Below are positions 60,819-64,000 of a DNA stretch of 64,000 bases, in pieces (positions within the stretch are counted from its first letter, which is position 1; each line of letters opens with the position of its first letter). This DNA comes from JACKCP01 sp034007295. GTDB lineage: Bacteria; Desulfobacterota; Desulfobacteria; Desulfobacterales; JACKCP01. The translations under genes were made by a program, and so were the position numbers. Location of the stretch: contig JAVERC010000002.1 in assembly GCA_034007295.1 (NCBI GenBank), positions 62,001 to 126,000 of the forward strand, written 5' to 3'. A model generated the notes under the pieces. The model was not told the DNA's origin, did no database searches, and worked only from the letters and a program-made list of their open reading frames with translations.

Positions 60819-61376
60819 ATGGTTAACGAAGTTCTAAAAGAAACAAAAGATAAAATGAAAAAAGCTCTTGAAGCTCTTAGGCATGAACTTCTTAAGGTAA
60901 GAACAGGAAGAGCTTCAGCAAGTCTTGTAGATTCAGTATCAGTCGAATATTACGGAGCAAAGACACCGCTAAATCAGCTTGCTTCAGTAACTGTTCCTGA
61001 AAGCAGACTGGTTGTTATTCAGCCTTGGGACTCTACTGCCATTAATGATATAGAAAAGGCTATTTTAAAGGCTAATATCGGTATTACTCCATCAAATGAC
61101 GGCAAAGTTATCAGGCTTTCGATTCCTCCTCTTACAGAAGAAAGAAGAAAGGATATTGTAAAGCAGGTAAGTAAAATCTGCGAAGACTATAAAGTTGGAA
61201 TAAGAAATATTAGAAGAGATTCAAACGAAGATCTGAAGTCCTTAAAAAAAGACGGTGATATTTCTGAAGATCAGATGTTTAAAGGTCAGGACGAAGTTCA
61301 AAAGCTTACTGATTCACATATTAAGGAAATTGAAGAGCTGAATAAAGTTAAGGAAAAAGAAATTCTTGAATTCTAA
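60819..61376 (+). CDS. frr: Ribosome recycling factor
   Basis: 185 residues, the usual length. ALRHELLKVRTGRAS, YYGAKTPLNQLASV, IQPWDSTAINDIEKAI, RKDIVKQVSKICEDYKVGIRNIRRDSN. Four bases behind pyrH and overlapping uppS by 11. Confidence 0.98.
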   Translation: MVNEVLKETKDKMKKALEALRHELLKVRTGRASASLVDSVSVEYYGAKTPLNQLASVTVPESRLVVIQPWDSTAINDIEKAILKANIGITPSNDGKVIRLSIPPLTEERRKDIVKQVSKICEDYKVGIRNIRRDSNEDLKSLKKDGDISEDQMFKGQDEVQKLTDSHIKEIEELNKVKEKEILEF

Positions 61377-62112
61377 AAGAGAAAATTTTCTAAAAAAATA
61401 TTCACTTTCAGATAAAAATTTCCCTGTTCATATTGCCGTAATTATGGACGGTAACGGCAGATGGGCCAAAAAAAGGCTTATGAACAGGGTTAAAGGTCAT
61501 GAAAAAGGTGCAGATGCAATAAGGGGGATAGTTGAGCTTTCAAGAGAAATCGGGCTTAAATATCTGTCCCTTTATGCTTTTTCTACAGAAAACTGGAACA
61601 GGCCAAAAACTGAAGTATCTGCTCTTATGAGTCTTCTTGAGAAGTTTATTAAAAATGAAAGAAGTAATTTTTTAGAAAATGATATAAGACTCAATGCCTT
61701 TGGCGACCTTGAAAAATTGCCGGAAAAGGTGTTGAAAAAACTTAATGCTCTCATGGATGAAACAAGATATAACTCAACTATGTGTCTTAATCTGTGCTTA
61801 AGTTATGGTGGAAGAAACGAAATTTTGCATGCTGTAAGAAAAATTGCAGCTGATGTTGAAAATAATCTTATAAGTTCTGATGATATAAGTGAAGAAACAA
61901 TTTCAGCAAATTTATATACTAAGGGTTTTCCAGATCCAGATATTCTTATAAGAACCAGCGGTGAAATGAGGCTGAGCAACTTTATGATGTGGCAGCTTTC
62001 CTATGCCGAACTTTTTTTTACTAAGACACTTTGGCCAGATTTCACAAGGGAAGAATTTCTTGATATAATAAGAAAATTTCAGACAAGAGACAGAAGATTT
62101 GGAAAAGTTTAA
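61366..62112 (+). CDS. uppS: Undecaprenyl diphosphate synthase (cis-prenyltransferase)
   Basis: 248 residues from TTG 61366, overlapping the end of frr. HIAVIMDGNGRWAKKR (catalytic Asp about 28), GHEKGADAIR, LSLYAFSTENWNRP, LCLSYGGRNEI and DILIRTSGEMRLSNFMMWQ. It makes the C55 lipid carrier of cell-wall synthesis. No better start is seen; the N-terminal residues before the core look normal. Confidence 0.95.
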   Translation: MNSKRENFLKKYSLSDKNFPVHIAVIMDGNGRWAKKRLMNRVKGHEKGADAIRGIVELSREIGLKYLSLYAFSTENWNRPKTEVSALMSLLEKFIKNERSNFLENDIRLNAFGDLEKLPEKVLKKLNALMDETRYNSTMCLNLCLSYGGRNEILHAVRKIAADVENNLISSDDISEETISANLYTKGFPDPDILIRTSGEMRLSNFMMWQLSYAELFFTKTLWPDFTREEFLDIIRKFQTRDRRFGKV

Positions 62113-62128
62113 AAAAAAAGGATAAACT

Positions 62129-62929
62129 GTGGAAACTTCACATAAAAACCGTTGGATTACAGCTCTCGTTGCCCTGCCTCTCCTGATAGTGCTTATTTTA
62201 AAAGGAGGGGCTTTTTTATTTTCTTTTCTTCTTATTGCTGTTTCAGGCATTGGATTTTATGAGTGGCAGAAAATAACCAATATAAAACATTATTCACTGG
62301 AAAGAGCCAAAAATATTCCATTCCTTTTCATTCCGGTGCTTTATTTTTTTTCTTTTTACTCACCCTCATCCCATATTCTTGCAGCAATGCTTTCGGCAGG
62401 AGCAATTCTTTTTGCTCTTTTAAAAGGTTTTGACGGTACAGAATCCCATTTTAAGGGAAGCATCTATATTTTAACAGGTTTTATATATTCATCGATTTTT
62501 TTATCATTTGCTTCAAGAATTATGATAGAAACAGGCCCAAAAGGGCTATTTTTTCTTTTGATTACTGTTTTTGCATCTGATACAGGTGCTTTTTATGCAG
62601 GAAGAAAATTTGGAAAAAATAAGCTTATGGAAAATGTAAGCCCCAAAAAAACAATAGAAGGTTTTGCAGGAGGATTTGTACTTTCTGTTTTTGCTGCAAT
62701 TTTGTGTAAAATTATTTTTTTTGAAGAACTTTTATTTTTTAATGCCTTGTTATGCGGTATTGCTGCTGGAGCTCTTGTTCCCCTTGGAGATCTTTTTGAG
62801 TCAATGACAAAAAGAGTATTCAATGTTAAGGATTCGGGTAATATTTTACCTGGGCACGGTGGGATTCTTGACAGGATTGACGGACTTTTATTTGCTGTGC
62901 CGGTGTTTTATATTCTTTATACTTTTTAA
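62129..62929 (+). CDS. cdsA: Phosphatidate cytidylyltransferase
   Basis: 266 residues from GTG 62129, with AAAGGA 7 bases before it. Several membrane helices (LPLLIVLILKGGAFLFSFL and more). The CdsA signatures ASDTGAFYAGRKFGK, SPKKTIEGFAGG and the C-terminal DLFESMTKRVFNVKDSGNILPGHGGILDRIDG split into shorter blocks are all present. It makes CDP-diacylglycerol for phospholipids. Confidence 0.96.
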   Translation: METSHKNRWITALVALPLLIVLILKGGAFLFSFLLIAVSGIGFYEWQKITNIKHYSLERAKNIPFLFIPVLYFFSFYSPSSHILAAMLSAGAILFALLKGFDGTESHFKGSIYILTGFIYSSIFLSFASRIMIETGPKGLFFLLITVFASDTGAFYAGRKFGKNKLMENVSPKKTIEGFAGGFVLSVFAAILCKIIFFEELLFFNALLCGIAAGALVPLGDLFESMTKRVFNVKDSGNILPGHGGILDRIDGLLFAVPVFYILYTF

Positions 62930-62938
62930 GGGTTTGTA

Positions 62939-64000
62939 ATGAAAAAAATTGCAGTTCTTGGTTCAACCGGTTCAATAGGCCTTAATACTCTAGATATTGT
63001 AAGAAGATTTCCTGAAAAATTTAAAATAACATCCCTTTCATGTAAATCTAGTATAGATGCTTTAGTTGAGCAGATAATTGAGTTCAGGCCTATAATAGCT
63101 TCAGTTTTTGAAAAAAAAGATGCATATGAGCTTAAATCGAGATTAGGCAACAATACCAGCACAAAAATTGTTTTCGGAGACGAGGGTTATAAGGAAGCAG
63201 TTTCTTTAAAAGATGTTGATGTTGTAGTTTCAGCCATAGTTGGAACTGCAGGATTAAGGCCGACAATTGAAGCCATTTATGCAAATAAGGAAATTGCACT
63301 TGCAAATAAGGAGTCACTTGTTGCTGCCGGAGATATTGTTATAAATGAAGCAAAAAAAAGAAATTTAAAAATTCTTCCTATTGACAGCGAGCATAGTGCA
63401 ATTTTTCAATGTCTAGAGGGAAACCAAAAAAAAGAAGTCTCAAAAATATTTCTTACAGCATCAGGAGGTCCTTTCAGAAAAAAAGAGATCTCAGAATTTA
63501 AAAATATTACACCGGAGCAGGCTCTGAATCATCCAACCTGGTCCATGGGAGCCAAAATTTCAATAGATTCTGCTACATTAATGAACAAGGGACTTGAAAT
63601 TATAGAAGCCTGCGTTCTTTTTGATCTACCTCCTGAAAAGATAGAAGTTGTTGTACACCCCCAGTCCATTGTCCATTCAATGGTTGGTTATGTTGACGGG
63701 AGCATAATTGCACAGCTTGGAAAGCCTGACATGCGAGAGGCTATTTTATATTCTCTTTCCTGGCCTGAAAGGTTTGAAACAAATTTTGGGTTTCCGGATT
63801 TTACAATGCTTGATTTAAATTTTGAAAAACCTGATTTTAATAAATTCAGGTCTCTTGAGTTTGCATTTGAAGCAGCATCAATAAAAAAATCGATGCCATG
63901 TACAATGAATGCAGCAAATGAAGAAGCTGTTTATGCCTTTTTAAAGGGAAAAATAAGATTTGATCAGATTTATGATATTGTAGAAAATGTAATGAAAAAT
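62939..64000 (+). CDS. dxr: 1-Deoxy-D-xylulose 5-phosphate reductoisomerase, 3' end outside the window
   Basis: The frame is open from ATG 62939 to the window end: 354 codons of an expected 380-400. NADPH-site GSTGSIGLNTLDIV (about 8-21), NKESLVAAG, PIDSEHSAIFQ, the ASGGPFR motif and HPTWSMG...SATLMNKGLE are present. It makes MEP, the first committed step of isoprenoid synthesis. 9 bases behind cdsA, in the usual rpsB-to-dxr cluster. Confidence 0.96.
   Translation, partial: MKKIAVLGSTGSIGLNTLDIVRRFPEKFKITSLSCKSSIDALVEQIIEFRPIIASVFEKKDAYELKSRLGNNTSTKIVFGDEGYKEAVSLKDVDVVVSAIVGTAGLRPTIEAIYANKEIALANKESLVAAGDIVINEAKKRNLKILPIDSEHSAIFQCLEGNQKKEVSKIFLTASGGPFRKKEISEFKNITPEQALNHPTWSMGAKISIDSATLMNKGLEIIEACVLFDLPPEKIEVVVHPQSIVHSMVGYVDGSIIAQLGKPDMREAILYSLSWPERFETNFGFPDFTMLDLNFEKPDFNKFRSLEFAFEAASIKKSMPCTMNAANEEAVYAFLKGKIRFDQIYDIVENVMKN

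Noticed and set aside
1..64000. tRNA, rRNA, CRISPR array or intact insertion sequence
   Set aside because: Reading through the gene-free stretches I found no cloverleaf with a TTCGA-like arm, no rRNA sequence, no regularly spaced repeats and no transposase gene.

Overview
The window is AT-rich (roughly one third G+C by eye) and densely coded. It looks like a chromosomal segment of a Desulfobacterota bacterium (former Deltaproteobacteria), most likely of the Desulfobacterales. The pointers are family-level: an adenylate kinase with a Cys-His-Cys-Cys LID like that of sulfate reducers, a DUF4911 gene in front of miaB, a DUF4416 gene beside yicC/remA/gmk, a DUF6794 domain, a HesB-like protein of the type common in anaerobes, and a PhaR/phasin pair. 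No sulfate-reduction gene lies in the window, so the metabolism is not shown directly.

Layout. 1-9.8 kb: end of ppsR, ftsY (-), a Rossmann/DUF6794 protein, an ectoine-type aspartate kinase, a YitT membrane protein, a universal stress protein, djlA, gatB (-), a DUF2065 protein and carD. 9.8-21.6 kb: a RluD-type pseudouridine synthase, hesB-like, an unknown gene (-), recJ (-), DUF4911-miaB, a bifunctional nuclease, a divergent phasin-like/phaR pair with two palindromes between them, a potassium channel (-), a solute-binding protein, a lipoprotein, moaC (-) and moaE (-). 21.7-31.2 kb: a chemosensory region with CheY, STAS, CheA, MCP, CheW, a second CheY and CheD, plus a receiver lacking its phospho-acceptor Asp, a histidine kinase lacking its His, and a small protein with an internal duplication. 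CheR and CheB are absent. 31.2-38.4 kb: hisC-cmk, rpsA, sppA, tsaC (-), guaB. 38.7-50.9 kb: one long tightly packed run dnaE-bioF-esterase-bioC-bioD-bioA-fabG-Trm112-DUF4416-yicC-remA-gmk-rlmB. 50.9-53.4 kb: folC, rpsU and adk, all on the minus strand. 53.7-64 kb: coaE, rho-rpmE-prfA-prmC, then rpsB-tsf-pyrH-frr-uppS-cdsA-dxr, the last cut by the window end.

The most striking non-coding signal is a family of about 145-bp imperfect-palindrome elements. They are flanked by TA on both sides and present in about eight near-full copies plus shortened and decayed ones. They look like non-autonomous hairpin transposons (MITEs) with a TA target, as for IS630/Tc1-mariner elements. They sit only between genes, are concentrated around the chemosensory genes, are absent from the 36-52 kb operon run, and in two cases the TAG stop codon of a gene is the element's edge. 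No transposase that could move them is in the window.

How the genes work together: bioF, the alpha/beta hydrolase, bioC, bioD and bioA cover pimeloyl-ACP formation and three of the four late biotin steps (bioB is elsewhere). PhaR and the phasin-like protein belong to polyhydroxyalkanoate granule control. rpsB to dxr is the conserved translation/lipid/isoprenoid cluster. prfA and prmC are release factor 1 and its methyltransferase.
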